Part shown: one piece after another, positions 15,199-23,804 of the stretch
Position numbering within the stretch: position 1 is the stretch's first letter
Layout: the number at the start of each line of letters is the position of its first letter
NCBI GenBank assembly: GCA_002454505.1
Contig: DKJA01000145.1
Location: 1 to 38,255, forward strand
Direction: 5' to 3'
DNA from: Oxalobacteraceae bacterium UBA6704
Lineage (GTDB): Bacteria; Pseudomonadota; Gammaproteobacteria; Burkholderiales; Burkholderiaceae_D
DNA length: 38,255 bases
Program-made: the position numbers and the translations under genes
Notes under the pieces: model-generated
Database searches by the model: none
Told to the model about the DNA's origin: nothing
The model's input: only the letters and a program-made list of their open reading frames with translations

Positions 15199-17451
15199 AT
15201 GAAAAATGATGACCTGAACCAGCGAGGGAAGATCGAGCTTTGGGGCGGACTGGAAGGTACCGTCAACCGCGTGCGCGATCGGTATTTCAGCCAGATGGAC
15301 CAGAACGGGCACGCCACCCGCATCGGCGACCTGGACCGCTTCGCGGCACTGGGCATCACGGCACTGCGTTACCCGGTATTGTGGGAGCTCACGGCACCGG
15401 ACGGCATCGAAAGCGCCGACTGGTCATGGGCCGACGAGCGGCTGCCGGCGCTGCGCGACCTGGGCGTCAGCCCCATCGTCGGCCTGGTCCACCACGGCAG
15501 CGGCCCGCGCCACACGAGCCTTGTCGATCCGGGCTTCGCGCCCAAGCTGGCCGAATACGCTGGCGCCGTCGCCCGCCGCTATCCGTGGGTCGAGTACTAC
15601 ACTCCCGTCAACGAACCCTGCACCACCGCCCGCTTCGCCGGCCTGTACGGCGTGTGGTACCCGCATGGCCACGACGACCTGACGTTCCTGCAGGCGCTGC
15701 TCAACCAGTGCAAGGGCGTGGTGCTGTCGATGCGTGCCATCCGCGAAGTCAATCCGGACGCGAAGCTGGTGCAGACGGACGACCTGGGCAAGACCTACAG
15801 CACGCCGGAGCTGGCCGACTGGGCCGACTTCTACAACGAGCGGCGCTGGCTGGCGTGGGATCTGCTGTGCGGCATGATCGACGAGGACCACCAGCTGTGG
15901 CCCTACCTGATGAAGAGCGGCATTCCGCCCGAGGATGTGCTGTGGTTCCGCGCCAACCCCTGCCCGCCGGACGTGATGGGCCTGAACTACTACATCACCA
16001 GCGAGCGGTGGCTGGATCACCGGGGCGAGCGCTATCCGCAGCAGTACGTGGGCGCGCACGGCTTCGCCGACATCGAGACGGCCCGCGCGCTGGCCACGCC
16101 CACGCCGGGCATCGGCCCGCTGATGGAGGAAGTGTGGGAGCGCTACGGCCTGCCGATGGCCGTCACGGAAGCGCACATCGACGCCAACCGCGAGGATCAA
16201 CTGCGCTGGCTGCACGAAGTCTGGAACGCGGCGCACGACGTGCAGAAGAAAGGCGGCGACGTGCGCGCCGTCACCGTCTGGTCGCTGCTCGGCTCCTACG
16301 ACTGGAACTGCCTGGTCACCGAGTGCCACGGCTATTACGAGAACGGTGCCTATGACCTGCGCTCGCCGGAACCGCGCCCCACGGCGCTGGCGGGGCTGAT
16401 GCGCGAGCTGGCGTCCGGCCGCGCGCCATCCGCGCCGGTGCTGCAGGGCCTGGGCTGGTGGCGCCGGCCGGGGCGCTTCCTATGTCCGCCGGTGGCCACC
16501 AGCACCACGGTGGCGGCGCTGCCGGCCGAACGCAATGCGGAGAAGCGCCCGGTGCAGCCGATCCTGATCAGCGGTGCGACGGGCACGCTGGGCAGCGCGT
16601 TTGCCCGCATCTGCGCGGAGCGCAACCTGGCATTCAAGGTGCTCACGCGCCAGCAGATGGACATCGCCGACCCGGCCTCGGTGGACGCGGCAATCCGCCG
16701 CTACCAGCCCTGGGCCATCGTCAACGCCGGCGGCTACGTGCGCGTGCACGACGCGGAGCAGGACAGCGGCCGCTGCCAGCGCGAGAACGCGCAGGGCCCG
16801 GTGGTGCTGGCGATTGCCTGCGCGCGCCACGACATCCGGCTGCTGACCTTCTCCAGCGACCTGGTGTTCGACGGCAGCAAGGGCGGACCGTACGTGGAAA
16901 GCGATCCGGTGGCGCCGCTGAACGTGTACGGCCAGAGCAAGGCGGACGCGGAACGGCGCGTGCTGGCGGTGAATCCGGAGGCGCTGATGGTGCGCACCAG
17001 CGCGTTCTTCGGCCCGTGGGACCGGCACAACTTCGTCACGCTGGCGCTGCAGGCGCTGGCCGACGGCCGCCGCTTCACGGCCGCCGACGACCTGGTGGTG
17101 TCGCCCACCTACGTGCCGGACCTGGTGCAGGCCTGCCTGGACATGCTGATCGACCGCGAACGGGGCATCTGGCACCTGTCCAACGGCGCGGCCGTGTCGT
17201 GGGCGGACCTGGCGCGCCGCGTGGCCGCGCTGGCCGGCGCGGACGCCGCGCTGGTCGACGCCATTCCGGCCACCGCGCTGGCCGGCCAGGCGCCGCAGCC
17301 CCGCTACTCGGCGCTGGGCAGCGAGCGGGGCACGCTGCTGCCCACGCTGGACGATGCGCTGGCCCGCTACCTGAAGGCCGTGCAGGAAGTGGCGCGCGAG
17401 GGCGATACGCACGTGGGCGCCGCGCAGGCGGCGCATTACGGCAGCAGCTGA
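15199..17451 (+). CDS. Fusion of glycoside hydrolase family 1 domain and RmlD-type sugar-nucleotide reductase
   Basis: A single open frame of 750 residues joins two enzymes. Residues 1-420 are GH1-like: the acid/base site is in TPVNEP (E139) and the nucleophile position is VTEAH (E324), so both catalytic glutamates are kept, but the barrel is shorter than typical 450-residue GH1 enzymes. After a linker of about 30 residues, residues 453-735 form a short-chain dehydrogenase of the RmlD (dTDP-4-dehydrorhamnose reductase) type, with GATGTLG (459-465) for NAD(P)H, TFSSDLVFDG, and the YGQSK catalytic pair (Y577, K581). No rhamnose or polysaccharide gene is adjacent. No clear ribosome-binding site precedes 15199, yet GH1 similarity begins within 15 residues, so the start is probably right. 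The substrate is unknown. Confidence 0.85.
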   Translation: MKNDDLNQRGKIELWGGLEGTVNRVRDRYFSQMDQNGHATRIGDLDRFAALGITALRYPVLWELTAPDGIESADWSWADERLPALRDLGVSPIVGLVHHGSGPRHTSLVDPGFAPKLAEYAGAVARRYPWVEYYTPVNEPCTTARFAGLYGVWYPHGHDDLTFLQALLNQCKGVVLSMRAIREVNPDAKLVQTDDLGKTYSTPELADWADFYNERRWLAWDLLCGMIDEDHQLWPYLMKSGIPPEDVLWFRANPCPPDVMGLNYYITSERWLDHRGERYPQQYVGAHGFADIETARALATPTPGIGPLMEEVWERYGLPMAVTEAHIDANREDQLRWLHEVWNAAHDVQKKGGDVRAVTVWSLLGSYDWNCLVTECHGYYENGAYDLRSPEPRPTALAGLMRELASGRAPSAPVLQGLGWWRRPGRFLCPPVATSTTVAALPAERNAEKRPVQPILISGATGTLGSAFARICAERNLAFKVLTRQQMDIADPASVDAAIRRYQPWAIVNAGGYVRVHDAEQDSGRCQRENAQGPVVLAIACARHDIRLLTFSSDLVFDGSKGGPYVESDPVAPLNVYGQSKADAERRVLAVNPEALMVRTSAFFGPWDRHNFVTLALQALADGRRFTAADDLVVSPTYVPDLVQACLDMLIDRERGIWHLSNGAAVSWADLARRVAALAGADAALVDAIPATALAGQAPQPRYSALGSERGTLLPTLDDALARYLKAVQEVAREGDTHVGAAQAAHYGSS

Positions 17452-17465
17452 TCTTCCGCTGCCGC

Positions 17466-17498
17466 GGCAGGCCGGGCGCCACAGGGGCCCGGCCTGCC
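17466..17498. terminator. 12-bp hairpin between convergent genes
   Basis: GGCAGGCCGGGC (17466-17477) pairs perfectly with GCCCGGCCTGCC (17487-17498) across a nine-base loop. It lies between the stop codons of the GH1-RmlD fusion and the convergent histidine kinase. It lacks a T-tract, so a two-way Rho-assisted or weak terminator is the likely role. Confidence 0.55.
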
Positions 17499-17501
17499 CG
17501 G

Positions 17502-19445
17502 CTACCCGGCCGCCCGCAGATGCCGCGCCAGGTCGGCCAGCCGGTAAGGCTTGCCGACGAAATCGAACTCGTGCAAATCGGGCTGCTCGTTGCGCAGCAC
17601 CTGCTGCGGATAGCCGGACGCGATGATGATCTTCATGGCCGGCCAGCGGCCCCGCACGAGGCGCGCCAGTTCCAGGCCGGTCATCCCGTTCGGCATCATC
17701 AGGTCGGTGAACAGCACGTCGATGTCGCCGTGCTGTTCGAGCACGCGCTGGGCCGCCACCGCATCGGGCGCCGTCAGCACGGCATAACCCATGGTTTCGA
17801 ACAGTTCGCTGGCCACGGCCATCACCAGCTGGTCGTCCTCCACCACCAGCACCCGCTCCACGGCCGGTTCCGCGCTGGTGCCGGCCGGCGCGCCATCGTC
17901 GACGGCCGGCAGGTAAAGGCTGATCGCGGTGCCCTTGCCCTGCTCCGTGCGGATCTGCACGTCGCCGCCGGACTGCGCGATGAAGCCATACACCTGCGAC
18001 AGCCCCAGGCCCGTGCCCTTGCCGACCGGCTTGGTGGTGAAGAACGGCTCGAAGGCGCGTGCCACCACTTCCGGCGGCATGCCGGTGCCGGTATCGGTGA
18101 CCGTCACGCGCACATACGCGCCGGCCGCCAGCGTGCCCACTGCGCCTTCCTGCAGTTGCACGTTGCGGGTTTCCAGCGTCAGCGAGCCGCCGTCCGGCAT
18201 CGCATCGCGCGCGTTGACGACGAGGTTCAGCAGCGTCGCCTCGAAGCGCGCCTCGTCGACGACGATATTGGCCAGCCGCGGCGCCAGGTCGAACACGAAC
18301 GACATCTGCGGCCCGCTGGCGCGGCGCAACACGGCCTCGAAGCTGCCGATCAGCGCATTCGGCTGGCGCACCGTTGCCTCCAGCGGCTGCTGCCGCGCGA
18401 ACGCCAACAGCTGCTGCGTGAGCAGCGCGCCCCGGTCGATGGCGCGGCGCATGCTGTCCAGCACGCGCGTGGCGGCGCCGTTCGGCTGCTGCGCATTGAG
18501 GATGTCCACGCCGCTCGACACCACGGCCAGCAGGTTGTTGAAATCGTGCGCGATGCCGCCCGTCAGCTGGCCGATCGCTTCCATCTTCTGCGCCTGGAAC
18601 AGCGCATTGCGGGTTTGTTCCAGCGACTCGGCGGCCTGGCGCTGCTCGGTGATGTCGCGGGTGATCTTGGCGAAGCCGAGCAGGTGGCCCGTTTCGTCGC
18701 GGATGGCGTCGATGACGGCGTGCGCGAAGAAGCGCGTGCCGTCCTTGCGCAGGCGCCAGCCTTCGCTGCCGAAGCGGCCTTCGCGGGCGGCCGTTTCCAG
18801 CGCCCGTTCCGGCACGCTGGCGGCGCGGTCTTCTTCGGAAAAGAAGCGGCGGTAATGGCTGCCCACCACCTCCTCCTGCGTATAGCCCTTGATGCGTTCG
18901 GCGCCCACGTTCCAGTTGGTGATCTCGCCCTGCGGCGACAGCATGTAGATCGCGTAATCCGTGACGCCCTGCACCAGCAGCCGGAAGCGCTGTTCGCTGT
19001 CGCGCAGTTCCTCCTGCGCGGCGCGGCGTTCGGTGATGTCGCGGGTGACCTTGGCAAACCCCAGCAGCGAGCCGTCGGGCGCCCTGATCGGGTCGAGCAC
19101 GACGCTGGCCCAGAAGCGCGTGCCGTCCTTGCGCACGCGCCAGCCTTCCCCTTCGAAGCGGCCGTCGCGGCGCGCCGTGTCGAGCGTGCGCTGGGGCATG
19201 CCGGCGGCGCGGTCTTCGTCCGTATAGAAACGGGAAAAGTGCTGGCCCAGCACTTCGGCCTCCTGGTACCCCTTGAACCGCTCGGCGCCCGCGTTCCAGC
19301 TCCTCACATACCCTTCGGCATCGAGCATGTAGATCGCGTAGTCGCTGATGCTCGCCACCAGCAGCTCATGACGCTGCTGGTATTCGGGCAGTGCCGGCCG
19401 GGCGGACGGCGGCGGCTTGGTACCTGCGGCAGGGTTGGGGCTCAT
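17502..19445 (-). CDS. PAS-PAS hybrid histidine kinase with C-terminal receiver
   Basis: The product has 647 residues and no membrane helix, so it is cytoplasmic. Two PAS domains (about 25-143 and 150-265) are close repeats of each other: both contain DYAIYML, a WN-x-GAER-x-KGY stretch, RKDGTRF and GFAK-x-TRDITE. Then come the kinase dimerisation helix with GGIAHDFNNLL (phospho-accepting H300), the ATP-binding domain (NARDAMPDGG, DTGTGMP, GKGTGLGLSQ) and a receiver domain (VLVVEDD; phospho-accepting D581 in FTDLMMP). No separate output regulator is encoded nearby, so it may phosphorelay to an unlinked partner. It diverges from the gene at 19550 across about 100 bases. Confidence 0.93.
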   Translation of the reverse strand: MSPNPAAGTKPPPSARPALPEYQQRHELLVASISDYAIYMLDAEGYVRSWNAGAERFKGYQEAEVLGQHFSRFYTDEDRAAGMPQRTLDTARRDGRFEGEGWRVRKDGTRFWASVVLDPIRAPDGSLLGFAKVTRDITERRAAQEELRDSEQRFRLLVQGVTDYAIYMLSPQGEITNWNVGAERIKGYTQEEVVGSHYRRFFSEEDRAASVPERALETAAREGRFGSEGWRLRKDGTRFFAHAVIDAIRDETGHLLGFAKITRDITEQRQAAESLEQTRNALFQAQKMEAIGQLTGGIAHDFNNLLAVVSSGVDILNAQQPNGAATRVLDSMRRAIDRGALLTQQLLAFARQQPLEATVRQPNALIGSFEAVLRRASGPQMSFVFDLAPRLANIVVDEARFEATLLNLVVNARDAMPDGGSLTLETRNVQLQEGAVGTLAAGAYVRVTVTDTGTGMPPEVVARAFEPFFTTKPVGKGTGLGLSQVYGFIAQSGGDVQIRTEQGKGTAISLYLPAVDDGAPAGTSAEPAVERVLVVEDDQLVMAVASELFETMGYAVLTAPDAVAAQRVLEQHGDIDVLFTDLMMPNGMTGLELARLVRGRWPAMKIIIASGYPQQVLRNEQPDLHEFDFVGKPYRLADLARHLRAAG

Positions 19446-19549
19446 CGTGACTTTCTGCTGAGGTGATTTAATAAATTGTAACGCGATCCGTGCGGAACGG
19501 CGACGCGCAAGCGCGTACCATCACGGCTGTCCTGAACACGGAGAAGCCC

Positions 19550-20548
19550 ATGTTGCGCGCCGTTCGCACTTTTGTCGTCCTCGGTCTGCTGGCCGGTACC
19601 GCCGCGGCGCAGACGATCCCCAGCGTGTCCGTCACGTCCACCCGCGACCCGGTCGACAAATCGTATCGCAGGATGGTGCGCGGGATGGACCGCTTCGCGC
19701 GCGAACAGCCGGCGATGGCACCGGCCGCCACGCTGCGCTTTCGCCTGCTGCCGCGGCTGCCGGGCACGCGCATGGAAGGCATCGAACTGAAAGTCGTCGG
19801 CGACACGGTCAGCCTGCCGGTGCCGGTGGCGCTGGACAACAGCTTCACGCTGGCCCGCGACGAGCAGGCGCTGCGCGAAGACGCGGCGCTGGTGGCGAAC
19901 CGCCGCACGACCAGCATGACGTGGCGGGCCGACGTGCGCAGCCCCGGCGTGCCGGAAGGGATGCGCCGGCTGGGCGACCTGCGGCTGGAGTGCCGCGTCG
20001 GCATGGAGGCCGGCCTCGTGTCGAACAACGTCCACCTGTTCGCGTGGCTGGGCGACCTGCTGGCCAGCGCCGACAGGGTGTGCACCGATCCGGACGGCCG
20101 CTACCTGTTCTTCACCGAGCGCCCCGTGTTTGCCGTGACGCTGCAGGCCGACGGCCGCAGCATGCAGGCACCGCTGCGCGCAGTGTATGCAAGCGGCACG
20201 CAGACGCCGGCCGACCTGCGCTACTGCGACTGCCAGGTGCTGCTGGAGCGCAGCTACTATGCACCGGTGTGGGACAGCTCATGGCCCGACGACACGCTGC
20301 TGTCGTTCGAATACATGGACGACCCCGCGCCGCCCGATGCGCCGGCCGCTCCCGGCATCGCGGCGGGCCAGACGCGCGACCAGGTGCGCGCCGCGCTGGG
20401 CGAAGGCACCGCCGTGCCGTTCCGCGACGGCCGCGAAGCGTGGCTGTACCCGCGCGCGGACGACAGCCGCGGCCAGGGCAAGCCGGAATACCTGGTGCTG
20501 TTCGATGCCGACGGGCGCGTGATCAAGAGCCGCATGCGGGCGCCTTGA
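19550..20548 (+). CDS. Exported protein with SmpA/OmlA-like C-terminus, function unknown
   Basis: The 332-residue protein starts with a signal peptide (about 1-20, cut after AAA before QTIPS). GGAG seven bases upstream supports the ATG at 19550. The central 230 residues match no family I recognise; three cysteines near 168, 185 and 228-230 could form disulfides in the periplasm. The last 60 residues, beginning AGQTRDQVRAALGEGTAVPF, have the pattern of the SmpA/OmlA (BamE-like) fold, which in known proteins binds outer-membrane assembly partners. There is no lipobox, so it is not a BamE itself. The similarity is judged by eye and could be tested by structure prediction. Confidence 0.7.
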   Translation: MLRAVRTFVVLGLLAGTAAAQTIPSVSVTSTRDPVDKSYRRMVRGMDRFAREQPAMAPAATLRFRLLPRLPGTRMEGIELKVVGDTVSLPVPVALDNSFTLARDEQALREDAALVANRRTTSMTWRADVRSPGVPEGMRRLGDLRLECRVGMEAGLVSNNVHLFAWLGDLLASADRVCTDPDGRYLFFTERPVFAVTLQADGRSMQAPLRAVYASGTQTPADLRYCDCQVLLERSYYAPVWDSSWPDDTLLSFEYMDDPAPPDAPAAPGIAAGQTRDQVRAALGEGTAVPFRDGREAWLYPRADDSRGQGKPEYLVLFDADGRVIKSRMRAP

Positions 20549-20558
20549 TGGAGGCCGG

Positions 20559-21311
20559 TCAGTCGTTCTGCCAGCGCCAGCCGCGCAGGTCGTCCAGCAC
20601 GGGCACGATGGCCAGCAGCACGAGCACCATCGCCAGCGGCACCGTGGCCGCATAGCCCAGCGTGGCAAAGCCCAGCGCACCGGCCAGGCCGCCGACGAAG
20701 AAGCACAGCGCCAGCATCACCAGCAGCCACAATCGTCCCCGGTTGGCAGCCACCGGCGGCGCCGCGGCCTGCGGATCGTTCGGATACAGGGCGCGCCCCA
20801 GTTCGATGCCGATGTCGGTGATCACGCCGGTGATGTGGGTGGTGCGGATCTCCGCGTTGGACAGCTTGGTGATCACGGCGTTCTGCAGACCCATCATGAA
20901 GCACAGCAGCATCACCGTGGCCGGCACGAGCACCAGTTCGAACGAGGCCAGCCACGCGCCCAGCACGCCGAACGACAGCAGCAGCAGGGCTTCGAACAGC
21001 AGCGGCAGCGCATAGATGCTGTGCAGGCCGCGCCGCCGCGCGTAGTTGACGATCAGCGCGCAGCACGCGGCACCAGCCACGAACGAGCCCAGCGCGCCGC
21101 CGCCCGCCGCGGCCAAGTCGAACGCGCCGATCGCCGCGTTGTCGGCCATCGCCGACACGATGCCCGTCATGTGCGACGTGTACTGGTGCACGGCCACGAA
21201 GCCGCCCGCATTGGCGGCGCCGGCCACGAACGCCAGCATCATCCCCAGGTGCCGGTTGCCGCCCGCCTCGCGCGCGCTGCCGGTCAGCCGGCGGGCATAG
21301 TTGATCGGCAT
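20559..21311 (-). CDS. YoaK/DUF1275 family membrane protein
   Basis: The 250-residue protein has six or so hydrophobic helices. The first carries AFVAGAANAGGFVAV and is followed by YTSHMTG, the hallmark start of the DUF1275 (YoaK) family, and a later segment contains GLQNAVITKLSNAEIRTTH then TGVITDIGIELG. The role of this small inner-membrane family is not established; transport is often suggested. The gene converges with the exported protein at 19550 with only 10 bases between stop codons. The ATG at 21311 follows a modest GGGGA. It stands alone, with tRNA-Phe diverging from it. Confidence 0.9.
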   Translation of the reverse strand: MPINYARRLTGSAREAGGNRHLGMMLAFVAGAANAGGFVAVHQYTSHMTGIVSAMADNAAIGAFDLAAAGGGALGSFVAGAACCALIVNYARRRGLHSIYALPLLFEALLLLSFGVLGAWLASFELVLVPATVMLLCFMMGLQNAVITKLSNAEIRTTHITGVITDIGIELGRALYPNDPQAAAPPVAANRGRLWLLVMLALCFFVGGLAGALGFATLGYAATVPLAMVLVLLAIVPVLDDLRGWRWQND

Positions 21312-21427
21312 GGACTCCCCTGTTCTGTCGTGGCTGAGGAAGCAAAATTACACCCGCGCCCGCCGGCCGGTCAACGCGCCGGTGCACATTCGCCGCCGGG
21401 GACTAGGCAAACCCGCAACAGGGCTGC

Positions 21428-21433
21428 TATAAT
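21428..21433 (+). promoter_or_regulatory. tRNA-Phe promoter -10 element
   Basis: A perfect TATAAT lies ten bases before the tRNA's first base and is followed by a GC-rich discriminator (TGCGCGCC), the usual sign of a stringently controlled stable-RNA promoter. No good -35 hexamer is seen at the right spacing (AGGCAA at 21405-21410 is poor). Confidence 0.7.
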
Positions 21434-21443
21434 TGCGCGCCTT

Positions 21444-21519
21444 GGCCTGGTAGCTCAGTTGGTAGAGCAGAGGATTGAAAATCCTTGTGTCGGTGGTTCG
21501 ATTCCGCCCCGGGCCACCA
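21444..21519 (+). tRNA. tRNA-Phe (anticodon GAA)
   Basis: The 76-base sequence folds as a full cloverleaf: acceptor GGCCTGG / CCGGGCC (one G-T pair), D arm GCTC / GAGC, anticodon stem GAGGA / TCCTT with loop TTGAAAA giving anticodon GAA, T arm GGTGG / CCGCC with TTCGATT, discriminator A, and an encoded CCA at 21517-21519. It is a single tRNA with its own promoter and terminator; no integrase or duplicated 3' end is nearby. Confidence 0.97.
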
Positions 21520-21536
21520 AGAACATGCTTTATCCG

Positions 21537-21558
21537 ACGCCCGCTTCCCAGCGGGCGT
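21537..21558 (+). terminator. tRNA-Phe terminator hairpin
   Basis: ACGCCCGCT (21537-21545) and AGCGGGCGT (21550-21558) form a perfect 9-bp stem with a four-base TCCC loop, 17 bases after the CCA end; a short T-rich stretch (TGTCGTTT) follows. This is a good candidate for the intrinsic stop of the tRNA transcript. Confidence 0.75.
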
Positions 21559-21673
21559 TGTCGTTTCCGGGCCGAATTTTCGGCACGCTTGCAAGGCAGC
21601 GTTTTCTCGCACTGGCGGCACCTGGACCGTGCTACTCTGGCCGTCCTGACAACACGCGCCTGAGGACGGACCC

Positions 21674-22249
21674 ATGGTCAAGCCCAGCTTTCTCGCAACC
21701 CCGGCACTGGCGCTGGCGCTCCTCGCCGGTCATGGCAGTCACGCCGCCGAGCCCACCTATCCACGCAGCGCCGACGTCAGCACCATTGCCGGCCTCATGA
21801 GCGCCTATTACGACGTCGTATCAGGACCTGCCAACACGCCGCGCGACGTTGCGCGCGACAAGTCGCTGCACCACCCTGACGCCCGCGTCTACTTCCCCAA
21901 CGCCGGTGGCGAAGGCGACGCCAAGGTCACCGGCATGACGATCGAGGATTACCACCGCAAGTCGGCCGGCCTGTTCAATGAAGGCTTCTACGAAGCCGAA
22001 GTGGACCGCCGCGTTGAGCAGTTCGGCAACTCTGTCCATGTGTGGAGCACCTACGAATCCCGCGCCACGCCCAACGGTCCGGTCATCGGCCGCGGCATCA
22101 ACAATCTGATCGTCCTGTTCGACGGCAAGCGCTACTCGATCCTGGCGGAAACCTGGAGCCCTGAAACGAAGGACAACCCTTTGCCTCCACGGGGCAGCAC
22201 GACCGGCGCCACCGGCATTGGGAATGGCGCAATACCTGCGGCGCGGTAA
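21674..22249 (+). CDS. Small exported NTF2/SnoaL-like protein, function unknown
   Basis: The 191-residue protein has an N-terminal signal peptide ending near GSHAAEP (about residue 25). The middle 120 residues look like an NTF2/SnoaL-type cone: an opening helix with MSAYYDVVSG, then LHHPDARVYFPNAGG, a helix (IEDYHRKSAGLFNEGFYEAE) and three strands with VHVWSTYESR and IVLFDGKRYSILAETW. That fold serves as an enzyme or a simple ligand pocket, and catalytic residues cannot be assigned here. GAGGA seven bases before the ATG supports the start. The last 25 residues are low-complexity Gly/Thr/Ala-rich. It converges with the M20 gene, with a hairpin between them. Confidence 0.75.
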   Translation: MVKPSFLATPALALALLAGHGSHAAEPTYPRSADVSTIAGLMSAYYDVVSGPANTPRDVARDKSLHHPDARVYFPNAGGEGDAKVTGMTIEDYHRKSAGLFNEGFYEAEVDRRVEQFGNSVHVWSTYESRATPNGPVIGRGINNLIVLFDGKRYSILAETWSPETKDNPLPPRGSTTGATGIGNGAIPAAR

Positions 22250-22256
22250 GCCGGCA

Positions 22257-22281
22257 CCGCCGCCGCCCGCGAAGGCGGCGG
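22257..22281. terminator. GC hairpin between convergent genes
   Basis: CCGCCGCC (22257-22264) pairs with GGCGGCGG (22274-22281). It sits in the 62-base gap between the stop codons of the NTF2-like and M20 genes, where a two-way terminator is expected. There is no T-tract. Confidence 0.45.
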
Positions 22282-22311
22282 ACAACGGCCGGCACAGCCC
22301 TGCAGGACCGG

Positions 22312-23652
22312 TTAGCGCTTCGGCGCCATCAGATCCAGCAGGATCGCCGTTTCCGCCTTGATGGTATTGATCAGCGTGGGCTTCAGGTCCGGCGCCCATT
22401 GCGGCGAGTGCGTGCCCGGCAGCGGCTGGCCGGCCTTTTTCGCCGCCGCCAGGCGGTCCGCATCGACGGCGCCCACGTGCAGCAGCAGCGCCTTCACGCC
22501 GGGCTGCTGGCCATACATGGCGAAGTCTTCCGACGTCATCTTCGGCGGCATCTCCTTCACGAAATCCGCACCCACGGCCTGTTCCACGGCTTTCACCGCG
22601 CGCGCCATCAGTTGCGGCTCGTTATAAACGGAATCCGTGCCCGGCTTGATGTCGACCAACGGTTCCTTCGGCGCACCCGCCGCCAGCGCCTCGCCCTTCG
22701 CTTCACGCGCGATGCTGGCCAGCACGCGCTGTCGCACCTCGGGCCGGAAGGTGCGCACTGTCAGCGCGAGCTTGACCTGGTCCGGCACGATATTGGCCTG
22801 GGTGCCGCCCTGGATGCTGCCGACGGTGATCACCACCGGGTCGAGCGGATTGTTCTCGCGCGAAACCAGCGTCTGCAGGGCCATCACGAGGCGCGCCGCC
22901 ATCACGACGGGATCGCGCGTCTCGTGCGGGACGGCGCCGTGGCCGCCCTGGCCGAACATGGTGATGGTGACGGTATCCGCCGAGGCGCGGAACGGGCCGG
23001 CGTGCCACATGATCGTGCCCGACGCCATGCTGGCGTCGTCATGCATCGACAACGCGTAGTCCGGCTTCGGGAAGCGCGTGGACAGGCCGTCCTTGAGCAT
23101 GGCGGCGGCGCCCGTCAGCGGTTCCTCGGACGGCTGTCCCACCAGCATCAGCGTGCCGCTCCAGGCCTTGCGATTGTCCGCCAGCAGCTTCGCAGTGCCG
23201 TACCAGGCCGACATGTGCAGGTCGTGGCCGCAGGCGTGCGCCACCGACACGGTATCGCCGGCGGCGTTCTTCGCGGTGACCTTGCTGGCGAACGGCAGGC
23301 CGGTCTTTTCCAGCACCGGCAGCGCATCCATCTCGGTGCGCAGCATGACGGTCGGGCCGGGGCCGTTGCGCAGGATGGCCACGACGCCCGTGCCGCCGAC
23401 GCCGGTGGTCACGTCGAAGCCGAGCGCCTTGGCCCGTTCGGCCAGCTTGGCGGCCGTTTCGTGTTCGTTGAAACCCAGTTCGGGATGGGCATGCAGGTCC
23501 TGGTAAAAACTTTCCAGGCCGGCGTAGGCGGCGTTCAGCTGCGCCGCGAACGGCGCGGGCAGCCCGGCGGCATAGGCGGCACCGCCGGCGAGGCTGGCAA
23601 CGATCGGGCCGACGACAAGCAGGGAATGGCGCAAGGTGTGCAGGAATTTCAT
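22312..23652 (-). CDS. Exported M20 family amidohydrolase/peptidase
   Basis: The 446-residue protein starts with a long signal peptide (hydrophobic core about 10-27), so it acts outside the cytoplasm. The M20D amidohydrolase pattern is clear: HAHPELGFNEHET near 53-65, TEMDALPVLEKTG, the metal-binding HACGHDLHM, then GQPSEEPLTGA with the catalytic glutamates, and GGHGAVPHETRDPV in the dimerisation domain. Relatives remove acyl or amide groups from amino acids and small peptides; the exact substrate cannot be read. The start at 23652 is fixed by the signal peptide. The gene diverges from the second chemoreceptor over 152 bases. Confidence 0.92.
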   Translation of the reverse strand: MKFLHTLRHSLLVVGPIVASLAGGAAYAAGLPAPFAAQLNAAYAGLESFYQDLHAHPELGFNEHETAAKLAERAKALGFDVTTGVGGTGVVAILRNGPGPTVMLRTEMDALPVLEKTGLPFASKVTAKNAAGDTVSVAHACGHDLHMSAWYGTAKLLADNRKAWSGTLMLVGQPSEEPLTGAAAMLKDGLSTRFPKPDYALSMHDDASMASGTIMWHAGPFRASADTVTITMFGQGGHGAVPHETRDPVVMAARLVMALQTLVSRENNPLDPVVITVGSIQGGTQANIVPDQVKLALTVRTFRPEVRQRVLASIAREAKGEALAAGAPKEPLVDIKPGTDSVYNEPQLMARAVKAVEQAVGADFVKEMPPKMTSEDFAMYGQQPGVKALLLHVGAVDADRLAAAKKAGQPLPGTHSPQWAPDLKPTLINTIKAETAILLDLMAPKR

Positions 23653-23804
23653 GGGAACTCACTTCAGGGGTTGGGAAGCTGGCATCGCGGGGAATTTTAC
23701 GACCAAAACTTTCATTTTGGTATTACATATTTCCTTTAAGTAATTTTCAGGCGTAGAATTATTGACTTCCGGTTTCCCCACTCTGCAGTACTAAAGGACT
23801 TGTC

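Noticed and set aside
21444..21530. tRNA-Phe 3' end as an integration site for a genomic island
   Set aside because: No integrase, no repeat of the tRNA 3' end and no change in base composition are seen nearby.
22399..23739. Long plus-strand open frame opposite the M20 peptidase gene
   Set aside because: Its composition is dominated by Arg, His and Gly, as typical of antisense frames in GC-rich DNA. The minus strand has a signal peptide and the full M20 metal site.
23730..23760. Flagellar sigma-28 promoter before the second chemoreceptor gene
   Set aside because: TTAAGTAA and GCGTAGAA faintly resemble the two boxes, but the spacing is about four bases too short and both boxes have mismatches.
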